From: an uncultured Lachnospiraceae bacterium
Lineage (GTDB): Bacteria; Bacillota_A; Clostridia; Lachnospirales; Lachnospiraceae
NCBI GenBank assembly: GCA_910587495.1
Contig: CAJUMT010000190.1
Location: 1 to 6,695, forward strand
Reading direction: 5' to 3'
Length of the DNA: 6,695 nucleotides
Shown: positions 1-5,535 of the stretch, piece after piece
How the letters are laid out: every line of letters starts with the position of its first letter
Numbering within the stretch: position 1 is the first letter of the stretch
Notes under the pieces: model-generated
The model's input: only the letters and a program-made list of their open reading frames with translations
Databases searched by the model: none
Told to the model about the DNA's origin: nothing
Translations under genes and position numbers: made by a program

Positions 1-546
1 AAATGAAGTTTCATTCTCCAAATAAGAAGTGCTGGCACCAATCATGCTGGTAAGGGGAGTACGAAGATCGTGCGATACGGCTCTTAATAGGTTGGCGCGT
101 AGTTTTTCCTTTTCGGCCTCCAGAATGATTTTTTCGCTTTCCTGTAACTTTTGCGCCTGATCTTTTAAGTGGAAAGTGGTAGCGCTGGTCAGGATAGAGA
201 TAAAATACATGGCGAGAAATGTGAGCGGGTATCCTGCCATCGTAAAGTTAAACTCGTTAAATGGGTAAGTGAAAAAATAATTGATGAAAAATACGCTGCA
301 TATGGCAGTAAAGATCCCATACCTGTATTTATCTGTGTGGTAAGAGATCTGGATAATGGCCAGAATATAGATCAGGCTTATATTGGCGGTTCCCGCAGGG
401 TTTATCATATGATACAGGCCGGCTATGGCGGTCGCGGCGACCGTAACGCCTACTGTGAACAATAAACTGAAATGAGCGTGGAAAGTGTGCGTGTGGGAGA
501 TAATCTCCACAAAGTTTGTAAATAATTTCCAAATATAGTTTTTCAT
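1..546 (-). CDS. KdpD-like membrane sensor histidine kinase, N-terminal part (cut by window edge)
   Basis: Reading the minus strand from ATG at 546 gives 182 open codons running off the window at position 1. Seen: four hydrophobic segments at about residues 25-46, 54-69, 75-95 and 105-124, including NYFFTYPFNEFNF, which resembles the DUF4118 membrane domain of KdpD. A charged helix follows at about 126-150 (coiled-coil-like linker), then the HisKA H-box AVSHDLRTPLTSM with phospho-accepting His159. The ATPase domain must lie beyond the window. Family knowledge: full KdpD senses K+ or turgor and has a cytoplasmic N-terminal KdpD/Usp region before the membrane domain. That region is absent here, because only 24 residues precede the first helix. 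The protein would sit in the inner membrane and phosphorylate a response regulator, which is not in view. The start has only a weak GGAA ribosome site, and the ATG directly abuts the TATAAT end of a structured repeat. The potassium role is not established; histidine kinase identity is firm. Confidence 0.87.
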   Translation of the reverse strand, partial: MKNYIWKLFTNFVEIISHTHTFHAHFSLLFTVGVTVAATAIAGLYHMINPAGTANISLIYILAIIQISYHTDKYRYGIFTAICSVFFINYFFTYPFNEFNFTMAGYPLTFLAMYFISILTSATTFHLKDQAQKLQESEKIILEAEKEKLRANLLRAVSHDLRTPLTSMIGASTSYLENETSF

Positions 547-642
547 ATTATAGTTCCGTTCCGGCCCTTCCTGTGCCCAGGTAATGGAACGCTTTTTGGC
601 CGCAGACGCGACCCAAAAAGTGTTCCGGGCACAGTCCGGGCC
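547..642 (-). repeat. Structured intergenic repeat, copy A (long hairpin plus CGGAACTATAAT tail) upstream of the kinase
   Basis: On the minus strand this stretch forms a long nested hairpin. An outer stem pairs 638-642 with 563-567 (GGCCC/GGGCC). A lower stem pairs 627-634 with 571-578 (CTGTGCCC/GGGCACAG). An upper stem pairs 613-626 with 586-599 (14 positions, one A-C mismatch that is a G-U pair on the opposite strand). The 5' strands of lower and upper stems are contiguous, while the 3' side has a 7-nt bulge (579-585, ATTACCT). The apex can close as CGC-GTCT-GCG. The tail CGGAACTATAAT ends at 547, immediately before the kinase ATG. No U-run follows, so it is not an ordinary terminator. Related copies lie upstream of topB and of the HD gene. 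It may be a cis-regulatory RNA or a small mobile repeat; the sequence alone does not decide. Confidence 0.75.
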
Positions 643-649
643 TACACTG

Positions 650-681
650 ATTATAGTTCCTTTCCGGCTTTCTCTGCACTG
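650..681 (-). repeat. Tail-only copy A' of the same intergenic repeat
   Basis: The last 19 bases (668-650) match the tail of copy A (565-547) at 18 of 19 positions, GCCGGAAMGGAACTATAAT. Looser ungapped similarity extends over 32 bases (681-650 against 578-547). The two tails are 103 bp apart in direct orientation and bracket the hairpin of copy A. This looks like a remnant of a second element, or the outer end of a unit bounded by direct repeats. It starts about 10 bp past the tmcAL stop codon. No hairpin half can be recognised on its 5' side, where tmcAL coding sequence lies. Confidence 0.65.
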
Positions 682-690
682 ATTTATTTT

Positions 691-1863
691 TTACAGGGCG
701 AGCATTTTTCTTCGGTGGGCGTTGGCGTAAGGGGTGTGGTGCAGCAGGGAGCGGACGGACTCGTAGAGCCGTCCGGCGTAAGTCCAGTCGTCGGGGAGCC
801 CTGTACCATAAGGATCTGTGATGAGCGGCAGTCTGCTGCGTGTGGACAGTTCCTTAAGAAGAATGGCTGCTTCTTTACGAAATCCAAGGACGTGCATCGC
901 CTGGGGCGGGCGGTAGTCGTGCAGGTTCAGAAGGATATGCGTAAGCGCCCGGTCTATGGCGGTGCGCGTCAGGTTTCTGGTTTTTAGTAGATCCGTAAAC
1001 TGCGAAAAAGAGATAAAATCATCCAGGCAGTTTCGGATCCGGTTGGACAGTTCTTTTGTAACTCCAAAATACTGGCTGAAGGATTCCTCCGGGTTTCGTC
1101 TTAGCTTTTCCAGAAGCAGCAAAGAGAATGCGTTTTCGGTGATCGGCTCTTTCTGCTCATAAGCCTTGTATACTTCAAAGGAGGGAAGCTGCGCGCGGAT
1201 TTTAGATGTAAAAGCGCCGTTATGTTCCGTAATCGCTTGGCGCAGGCTCTGGGCAGAAGCATATTTTTCTATATGCCGGTCATGATAATGCGCGCCGAGG
1301 CGCCGGATTGTATGAGGCCGTATGGCGCTGGAAAGACGCGTCAAGGCTTTTAGATATTCCAAACCTAAAAGATTATTGGGTTCTGCAAGCGCATTTGTAT
1401 CTATGGAGGGATCATAACATTTAAGAGCTTCCGTCCTGGCTTTCGGATAGGAAGCCCCTATTTTCAATATTTCTTTTAGATATTCCTGGTAAGCTTTCGG
1501 TTCGTCTGCCAGGATATTCGCGGCGCGTGCGAGTAAAGGTAAGTCCGCGCATTCACTCCCAAAACACAGGTCTGTTACAATGCCGGTCTGTTCTAAAAGA
1601 GAAATTGCGCCCGAAGCGAAATATTCTGCGCTTCCGGTGGAAATATCCGGCGGCAGTTCCAGCACAAGGTCCGCACCGTTTAAAAGAGCGGCTTCTGTCC
1701 GGGTATACGGATCAAACATGGCCGGAGCGCCCCTCTGGACAAAATATCCGCTCATGGCTACAACTGCATAATCTGCCTTTGCCATGGCTTTTGCCTGGGC
1801 CAGATGGAAGGCATGCCCCTGGTGAAATGGATTGTATTCAGCGATGATGCCTACGACATTCAT
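691..1863 (-). CDS. tmcAL: tRNA(Met) cytidine acetate ligase TmcAL (YlbM family)
   Basis: A complete 390-residue protein, a normal length for the family. Family knowledge: TmcAL uses ATP to activate acetate and forms N4-acetylcytidine at the wobble base C34 of elongator tRNA(Met) in the cytoplasm, helping to secure AUG decoding. Seen: the nucleotidyltransferase-like start MNVVGIIAEYNPFHQGH with the HxGH-type motif (His14, His17); MSGYFVQRGAPAMFDPYTR at 37-55, a family signature; FGSE at 101-104; and further on ASAQSLRQAI and HVLGFRKEAA, both typical of the C-terminal part. ATG at 1863 is preceded by AGGGGG with 6-nt spacing and fits the conserved N-terminus exactly. It diverges from topB across 138 bp that appear to hold a promoter for each gene. 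Downstream on the same strand, beyond the repeats, comes the sensor kinase. It has no obvious functional link to its neighbours and is a housekeeping gene. Confidence 0.93.
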   Translation of the reverse strand: MNVVGIIAEYNPFHQGHAFHLAQAKAMAKADYAVVAMSGYFVQRGAPAMFDPYTRTEAALLNGADLVLELPPDISTGSAEYFASGAISLLEQTGIVTDLCFGSECADLPLLARAANILADEPKAYQEYLKEILKIGASYPKARTEALKCYDPSIDTNALAEPNNLLGLEYLKALTRLSSAIRPHTIRRLGAHYHDRHIEKYASAQSLRQAITEHNGAFTSKIRAQLPSFEVYKAYEQKEPITENAFSLLLLEKLRRNPEESFSQYFGVTKELSNRIRNCLDDFISFSQFTDLLKTRNLTRTAIDRALTHILLNLHDYRPPQAMHVLGFRKEAAILLKELSTRSRLPLITDPYGTGLPDDWTYAGRLYESVRSLLHHTPYANAHRRKMLAL

Positions 1864-1869
1864 AAAATT

Positions 1870-1875
1870 CCCCCT
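1870..1875 (-). promoter_or_regulatory. Ribosome binding site of tmcAL
   Basis: AGGGGG on the minus strand, 6 nt before the ATG at 1863. It supports this start over downstream methionines, the first of which (Met27) would remove the HxGH motif. Confidence 0.7.
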
Positions 1876-1887
1876 GTCAACCCTTTA

Positions 1888-1917
1888 TGGACAAGTATAT
1901 CATAAATGTGATATACT
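1888..1917 (+). promoter_or_regulatory. Predicted vegetative promoter for topB (extended -10)
   Basis: TGGACA (1888-1893, five of six bases of TTGACA) is followed after 18 nt by TATACT (1912-1917), with TG at 1909-1910 giving an extended -10 (TGATATACT). Transcription would start near 1924, leaving a leader of about 78 nt that contains the copy B repeat before the topB ATG. The -10 lies in the right arm of a perfect inverted repeat. This is a prediction from consensus match only. Confidence 0.55.
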
Positions 1918-1918
1918 T
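1893..1918. repeat. Perfect 10-bp inverted repeat between tmcAL and topB
   Basis: AAGTATATCA (1893-1902) and TGATATACTT (1909-1918) are exact inverse complements around a 6-bp centre. A further short pair, CCCTGT (1872-1877) and ACAGGG (1921-1926), flanks it asymmetrically. Each arm contains an extended -10. The dyad may simply reflect two opposed promoters, or may be an operator for a dimeric repressor that controls both genes. A terminator is unlikely: the stem is A/T-rich, no gene ends into it, and it sits at promoter distance from both starts. Confidence 0.7.
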
Positions 1919-1922
1919 TCAC
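1894..1922 (-). promoter_or_regulatory. Predicted divergent promoter for tmcAL
   Basis: Because of the dyad, the minus strand also carries TGATATACT with TATACT at 1899-1894. A 17-nt spacer leads to GTGAAA at 1922-1917, four of six bases of TTGACA. Transcription would begin near 1887, about 24 nt before the tmcAL ATG, which suits the AGGGGG ribosome site. The -35 is weaker than that of the topB promoter. The two promoters overlap almost completely, so polymerase could probably occupy only one direction at a time. Confidence 0.4.
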
Positions 1923-1938
1923 AGGGTAAATGAAAAAA

Positions 1939-1983
1939 ATAAAGCGTTGCCCTGGGGACGGAAGGGCGGAGCGGAACTATTAT
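1939..1983 (+). repeat. Truncated copy B of the intergenic repeat, upstream of topB
   Basis: Aligned with copy A read on its own strand, AAAGCGTT is shared. After a short gap, CCTGGGSAC, GGAAGGGC, GGARCGGAACTATWAT follow in the same order, with about 30 matches in the 33 aligned bases from 1951 to 1983, plus two one-base gaps. The 5' half, which would pair with this strand in copies A and C, is missing or unrecognisable, and the sequence there is instead the A-rich end of the promoter region. The tail ends 18 bp before the topB ATG. It is probably a decayed or partial element inside the topB leader. Confidence 0.65.
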
Positions 1984-2001
1984 GCAGAAAGAGTAGAATA
2001 A

Positions 2002-4017
2002 ATGAAATCTTTATATATTGCGGAGAAGCCCAGCGTGGCGCAGGAATTCGCAAAAGCATTAAAACAAAATATGCAAAGACAGGACGGCTATCTGGAATCA
2101 AAAGATGCTGTCGTTACCTGGTGCGTGGGACATCTGGTGACCATGAGTTATCCGGAAGCCTATGATGAAAAATACAAACGCTGGAGCCTTGAAACATTGC
2201 CGTTTCTTCCGAAAAAATGGAGATACGAAGTTATAGACGGCGTAAAAAAACAGTTTACCATTGTCAGCAGCCTTTTGAATCGCCCAGATGTGGACTGTAT
2301 TTATGTGTGTACCGATTCCGGACGGGAAGGGGAGTATATTTACCGCCTGGTAGAACAGATGGCGGGTGTAAAGAATAAAAAGCGCGTGAGAGTGTGGATT
2401 GATTCTCAAACAGAGGAAGAGATCCTGCGGGGTATCAAAGAGGCGAAAGACCTGTCGGAATATGACAATCTGTCTCACTCCGCCTACCTTCGGGCCAAAG
2501 AAGATTATCTGATGGGTATCAATTTTTCCCGCCTTTTGACATTACAGTATGGGCGTGCCGTCTCTTCCTTTCAGAAGACGGAGAGAACCGTTATCTCGGT
2601 AGGACGTGTCATGACCTGTGTGCTGGGTATGGTGGTGCGCAGGGAACGGGAGATCCGCAGTTTTGTAAAGACCCCCTTTTACAGAGTGCTGCTTACGATG
2701 GATTTATCCGGCAGGCCCTTTGACGGGGAGTGGCGCGCAGTGGAAGGAAGCGCATATTATCAGTCCCCTTTGTTGTACAAAGAGAACGGCTTTAAAAAAG
2801 AAGAAGATGCCAAAACGCTTGTAGATAAATTAAAAGGCATGACTCCTAAGGAGGCTATGGTGGTGTCTGTCACCAGAAAAAAGGAGACCCGGTACGCGCC
2901 CCTTTTATATAACCTGGCGGAACTTCAAAATGAATGTTCGAAAAGATTTAAGATCAGTCCGGATCAGACCCTTAAGATCGCCCAGGAGTTGTATGAAAAG
3001 AAGCTGGTCACCTATCCCAGGACGGATGCCCGTGTCTTGTCCACGGCGGTGGCTAAAGTGATCGATAAAAATTTAAACGGGCTTAGACAGCTTCCTCTTG
3101 CGGTTCCTTATGTGCAGGAAATATTTGCGGGGGGAAGCTATAAAAAGATAGGAAAGAGCCGCTACACCAATGACAAGCAGATCACGGATCACTACGCCAT
3201 CATTCCCACCGGCCAAGGGATGGGCGCGCTCGGCGGGCTGTCTTCTACGGCGAGACAGGTGTATGAGGTCATTGTCCGGCGGTTTTTAAGTATTTTTTAT
3301 CCTCCGGCTGTCTATCAGAAAACAGCGCTGATTACGCAGATGGGAACGGAGTGCTTCTTTTCGAATTTTAAGATGCTTATGGAGGAAGGATATTTAAAAG
3401 TCGTTCCGAATACATATGACAGTAAAAAGAAAAAGGGCACAGAAGATGCGGAAGAAGAGACAAAGTGCGATTTTACCATGTCGGAAGAACTGAAAAAATT
3501 GAAAAAGGGTATGAAGCTTCCGGTGAAAGACGCCCAGATCAAAGAAGGGGAGACTTCTCCGCCCAAACGATATAATTCCGGTTCCATGATTCTTGCCATG
3601 GAAAATGCCGGTCAGTTGATCGAAGATGAAGATTTAAGAGCCCAGATTAAAGGCAGCGGGATCGGCACCAGCGCCACCCGGGCGGAGATTTTGAAAAAAC
3701 TGGCAGTCAACAAGTATATCGCATTAAATAAAAAAACCCAGATCATCACGCCGACGCTTCTGGGGGAAAATATTTTTGACGTAGTCAGCGTGTCCATCCG
3801 CTCCCTTTTGAATCCAGAGCTTACCGCAAGCTGGGAGAAAGGGCTTACCTATGTGGCCAACGGAGAGATTACACCGGAAGAATATATGGACAAACTGGAA
3901 CATTTTGTCCGCAGCAGGACAGAACAGGTGTTAAACAGCAGACAGCATTATGCCATGAGGCCGTATTTTGACGCTGCCGCTGTATATTATAAAAAGTCTG
4001 ATAAAAAAGGAGAATAG
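2002..4017 (+). CDS. topB: DNA topoisomerase III (type IA)
   Basis: A complete 671-residue type IA topoisomerase. It cuts one DNA strand through a 5'-phosphotyrosine link, passes the other strand and reseals, relaxing negative supercoils and decatenating replication or recombination intermediates. Seen: Toprim start SLYIAEKPSVAQEFAKAL with Glu8; second Toprim motif TDSGREGEYIYR with Asp105 and Glu111; the active-site motif TYPRTDAR with catalytic Tyr338; HYAIIPTG shortly after; and GIGTSATRAEIL at 553-564. A lysine/glutamate-rich stretch at about 473-510 looks like a linker. No C-terminal zinc-finger cysteines are present, fitting TopB rather than TopA. The Toprim motif has Gly107 where TopA has Asp (DPDREGE). 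The ATG at 2002 has only a weak purine-rich site upstream but matches the conserved N-terminus. It is the first gene of an apparent operon. TopB also occurs on conjugative elements, but no integrase or relaxase is seen here. Confidence 0.95.
   Translation: MKSLYIAEKPSVAQEFAKALKQNMQRQDGYLESKDAVVTWCVGHLVTMSYPEAYDEKYKRWSLETLPFLPKKWRYEVIDGVKKQFTIVSSLLNRPDVDCIYVCTDSGREGEYIYRLVEQMAGVKNKKRVRVWIDSQTEEEILRGIKEAKDLSEYDNLSHSAYLRAKEDYLMGINFSRLLTLQYGRAVSSFQKTERTVISVGRVMTCVLGMVVRREREIRSFVKTPFYRVLLTMDLSGRPFDGEWRAVEGSAYYQSPLLYKENGFKKEEDAKTLVDKLKGMTPKEAMVVSVTRKKETRYAPLLYNLAELQNECSKRFKISPDQTLKIAQELYEKKLVTYPRTDARVLSTAVAKVIDKNLNGLRQLPLAVPYVQEIFAGGSYKKIGKSRYTNDKQITDHYAIIPTGQGMGALGGLSSTARQVYEVIVRRFLSIFYPPAVYQKTALITQMGTECFFSNFKMLMEEGYLKVVPNTYDSKKKKGTEDAEEETKCDFTMSEELKKLKKGMKLPVKDAQIKEGETSPPKRYNSGSMILAMENAGQLIEDEDLRAQIKGSGIGTSATRAEILKKLAVNKYIALNKKTQIITPTLLGENIFDVVSVSIRSLLNPELTASWEKGLTYVANGEITPEEYMDKLEHFVRSRTEQVLNSRQHYAMRPYFDAAAVYYKKSDKKGE
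4007..4013 (+). promoter_or_regulatory. Ribosome binding site that fixes the acyltransferase start at 4022
   Basis: AAGGAGA within the last codons of topB lies 8 nt before ATG 4022. The reading frame is open further upstream from 4022 to 3968, but that extension lies wholly within topB coding sequence and has no comparable site, so 4022 is preferred. Confidence 0.75.
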
Positions 4018-4021
4018 GCAT

Positions 4022-4693
4022 ATGTATACCGTTGAGATCAAAGACCTGTATGATTTAAAAGAAACTATTGCGGCAGAGCTTTTTGAGGGGCTTACCTACC
4101 CCTGGGAAGCGCTTCCGAAGATCGGGACGTTTATCAAAAAGCTGGGTGCTTCCTTAAGTGAAGACGAGTATGAAAAGAGAGGGGAAGACGTGTGGATCGC
4201 AAAGTCGGCCACCGTATATCCCGGAGCCTGTATCTTAGGTCCGGCCATCATAGGAAAAGAAGCCGAAGTGCGTCATGGAGCTTTTATCCGGGGCAATGCT
4301 CTGGTGGGAGAGGGCGCCGTAGTAGGTAATTCCACCGAGCTTAAAAATGTGGTGCTGTTCAATAAAGTGCAGGTGCCTCATTATAATTATGTAGGAGATT
4401 CCATCCTGGGTTATAAGGCGCATATGGGAGCCGGCTCTATCGCTTCTAATGTTCGGTCGGATAAGAAAAATATAAAAATTCATGCGCCCGGAGGCGACAT
4501 TGAGACCGGCCTTCGCAAGATCGGGGCTTTGCTGGGAGATCATGTGGAAGTGGGATGCGGTTCCGTGCTGAACCCGGGAACGGTGATCGGCAGGAATACC
4601 AATATCTATCCGCTGTCGTCCGTCCGGGGCGTGGTCGGGTCCGATTCTATCTACAAAAAACAGGGAGAAGTAGTGGAAAAATATGAAGACTAA
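4022..4693 (+). CDS. Left-handed beta-helix (hexapeptide-repeat) acyltransferase, GlmU C-terminal-like
   Basis: A 223-residue protein with an N-terminal segment of about 55 residues followed by hexapeptide repeats (VWIAKSATVYPGACILGPAIIG and on, about 57-195). Such repeats form a trimeric beta-helix that transfers acetyl or other acyl groups from CoA. Residues 120-128, HYNYVGDSI, followed by GAGSIASN at 136-143, resemble the acetyltransferase site of GlmU, where the His of a HLTYxGD motif is the catalytic base; His120 would be its counterpart. The nucleotidyltransferase (pyrophosphorylase) half of GlmU is absent, so this is not a full GlmU even though relatives are often labelled UDP-GlcNAc pyrophosphorylase. 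A sugar-nucleotide or amino-sugar substrate is a reasonable inference but unproven. It starts 4 bp after topB and its end overlaps the TraX-like gene by 11 bp, so the three are probably cotranscribed. Confidence 0.85.
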   Translation: MYTVEIKDLYDLKETIAAELFEGLTYPWEALPKIGTFIKKLGASLSEDEYEKRGEDVWIAKSATVYPGACILGPAIIGKEAEVRHGAFIRGNALVGEGAVVGNSTELKNVVLFNKVQVPHYNYVGDSILGYKAHMGAGSIASNVRSDKKNIKIHAPGGDIETGLRKIGALLGDHVEVGCGSVLNPGTVIGRNTNIYPLSSVRGVVGSDSIYKKQGEVVEKYED

Positions 4694-5414
4694 ATTCGGA
4701 ATAAGCGCCGGCGCACTGAAATGGATGGCAATTGTCATTATGGCAGCGGACCATATAGGAGCGAGTATTTTAGAAGCTTATGTGCTGAACGCATGGGGCG
4801 GATCTCCTATGGGGAGCCGTTTTTATGGACAGTGGGACGAGATTCTGGCAGTGGATCAGGTGATCCGCCAGATCGGCAGGCCGGCTTTTCCTATTTTCTG
4901 CTTTCTTTTGGTGGAAGGCTTTCTTCATACCCATGATGTGAAAAAATATGCCCTGCGGCTGGGAATCTTCGCCTTGGTCAGCGATATTCCTTTTGATCTG
5001 GCGCTTCATATTATGCCTTTTGACTGGCAGCATCAGAATGTGTTTTTTACGCTTTTGATCGGACTTCTGGCCATATGGCTGATCCACAGCCATCCAAAGA
5101 ACTATCTGATCAGGGTTGCCGCCGTCCTGGGAGGAGCCGGACTTGCGGAGTTTTTGCATACGGATTATGGAGCCTTCGGAGTTATATTTATTATTATCCT
5201 GTATCTTTTGCGGGATCGTCGGATTTTACAATGTGTGGCGGGCGCTGTTTGCTGTGCCTGGGAAGTGACGGCGCCGCTGGCGTTTTTGCCCATTTTATTC
5301 TATAACGGCCAGAGGGGCCGGCAGCCCAAATGGTTCTTTTACTGGTTTTACCCGGCGCATCTGCTTCTCTACGCCGCTATCGGTATGTGGGTGCTGCCGC
5401 GGATCATACTTTAG
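4683..5414 (+). CDS. TraX-family polytopic membrane protein
   Basis: A 243-residue, very hydrophobic protein. Seen: the opening LKWMAIVIMAADHIGA (12-27), characteristic of the TraX family; GRPAFPIFCFLLVEGF (65-80); IFALVSDIPFDLAL (95-108); QNVFFTLLIGLLAIWLI (118-134); further helices at about 142-158, 163-176 and 182-207; and FFYWFYPAHLLLY (218-230) near the C-terminus, also typical. That makes about eight membrane segments. Family knowledge: F-plasmid TraX N-acetylates pilin, and many Firmicute chromosomes carry relatives of unknown role, plausibly membrane acyltransferases. Asp23, His24 and His226 are candidate functional residues by conservation. The ATG lies inside the end of the acyltransferase gene (11-bp overlap), and the ribosome site is weak (GTGGAAA close by), so translation probably depends on coupling. 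Neighbourhood with another acyltransferase hints at a shared surface-modification job, which is inference. No pilus or conjugation genes are nearby. Confidence 0.85.
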   Translation: MKTKFGISAGALKWMAIVIMAADHIGASILEAYVLNAWGGSPMGSRFYGQWDEILAVDQVIRQIGRPAFPIFCFLLVEGFLHTHDVKKYALRLGIFALVSDIPFDLALHIMPFDWQHQNVFFTLLIGLLAIWLIHSHPKNYLIRVAAVLGGAGLAEFLHTDYGAFGVIFIIILYLLRDRRILQCVAGAVCCAWEVTAPLAFLPILFYNGQRGRQPKWFFYWFYPAHLLLYAAIGMWVLPRIIL

Positions 5415-5422
5415 TCAAATCA

Positions 5423-5520
5423 GCAACGGACCGGACAAGCCCGGGAGGATTTACAGACGCGCCAGCGGCTGGAAATTCTCCCAGTCCCAGGGCTTGGAAG
5501 GAGAGTTGCGGAACTATAAT
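5423..5520 (+). repeat. Structured intergenic repeat, copy C, upstream of the HD-domain gene
   Basis: The 121-bp gap between traX-like and HD genes is largely one structure. Outer stem GCAAC/GTTGC pairs 5423-5427 with 5505-5509. Lower stem AAGCCC/GGGCTT pairs 5437-5442 with 5490-5495. Upper stem GGGAG/CTCCC pairs 5443-5447 with 5478-5482. A 7-nt bulge (5483-5489, AGTCCCA) sits on the 3' side only, as in copy A. The apex contains GCGCCAGCGG, matching GCGTCTGCGG of copy A. Flanking the stems, CCGGAC, GCCCGG, GGGC, GGAAGG and the tail CGGAACTATAAT are shared with copy A in the same order. The tail ends directly before the AGGAGG of the HD gene, 15 bp from its ATG. The lack of a U-run argues against a terminator for the topB operon. 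Confidence 0.75.
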
Positions 5521-5526
5521 AGGAGG
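5521..5526 (+). promoter_or_regulatory. Ribosome binding site of the HD-domain gene
   Basis: A full AGGAGG, 9 nt before ATG 5536. It abuts the TATAAT tail of the copy C repeat, so any change in folding of that element could affect its accessibility. Confidence 0.85.
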
Positions 5527-5535
5527 AGTTTTTAA

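Noticed and set aside
586..626. CTTTTTGG/CCAAAAAG hairpin as a rho-independent terminator of tmcAL or the kinase
   Set aside because: The T and A runs are inside the stem, not after it, and no U-run follows on either strand. It fits better as the upper stem of the repeat element.
547..642. Integron attC site or CRISPR-like repeat for the long imperfect palindrome
   Set aside because: No paired core sites of integron type, no spacer periodicity, and the copies are solitary elements ahead of genes.
1887..2165. Plus-strand reading frame of 92 codons between tmcAL and topB
   Set aside because: It runs over the promoter dyad and the repeat, has no ribosome site, resembles no family, and overlaps the well-supported topB start in another frame.
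2098..2478. Minus-strand frame of 126 codons inside topB
   Set aside because: Shadow of the topB reading frame; its translation has no domain signature and no ribosome site.
3968..4021. Upstream extension of the acyltransferase gene
   Set aside because: The extra 18 codons lie entirely within topB and lack a ribosome site, whereas ATG 4022 has AAGGAGA at 8 nt.
4235..4738. Minus-strand frame of 167 codons opposite the acyltransferase gene
   Set aside because: Low-complexity, histidine-rich translation without recognisable motifs, antisense to a clear beta-helix enzyme with strong repeat periodicity.
2002..5414. TopB plus TraX as evidence for an integrated conjugative element
   Set aside because: No relaxase, coupling protein, integrase or attachment repeats are visible, base composition is like that of the neighbours, and both families have chromosomal members.
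5515..5520. TATAAT in the repeat tails as a -10 promoter box
   Set aside because: No acceptable -35 lies 16-18 bp upstream (at best TTGGAA with 15 bp in copy C, nothing in copy A), no extended TG, and in copy A the start site would fall inside the kinase coding region.
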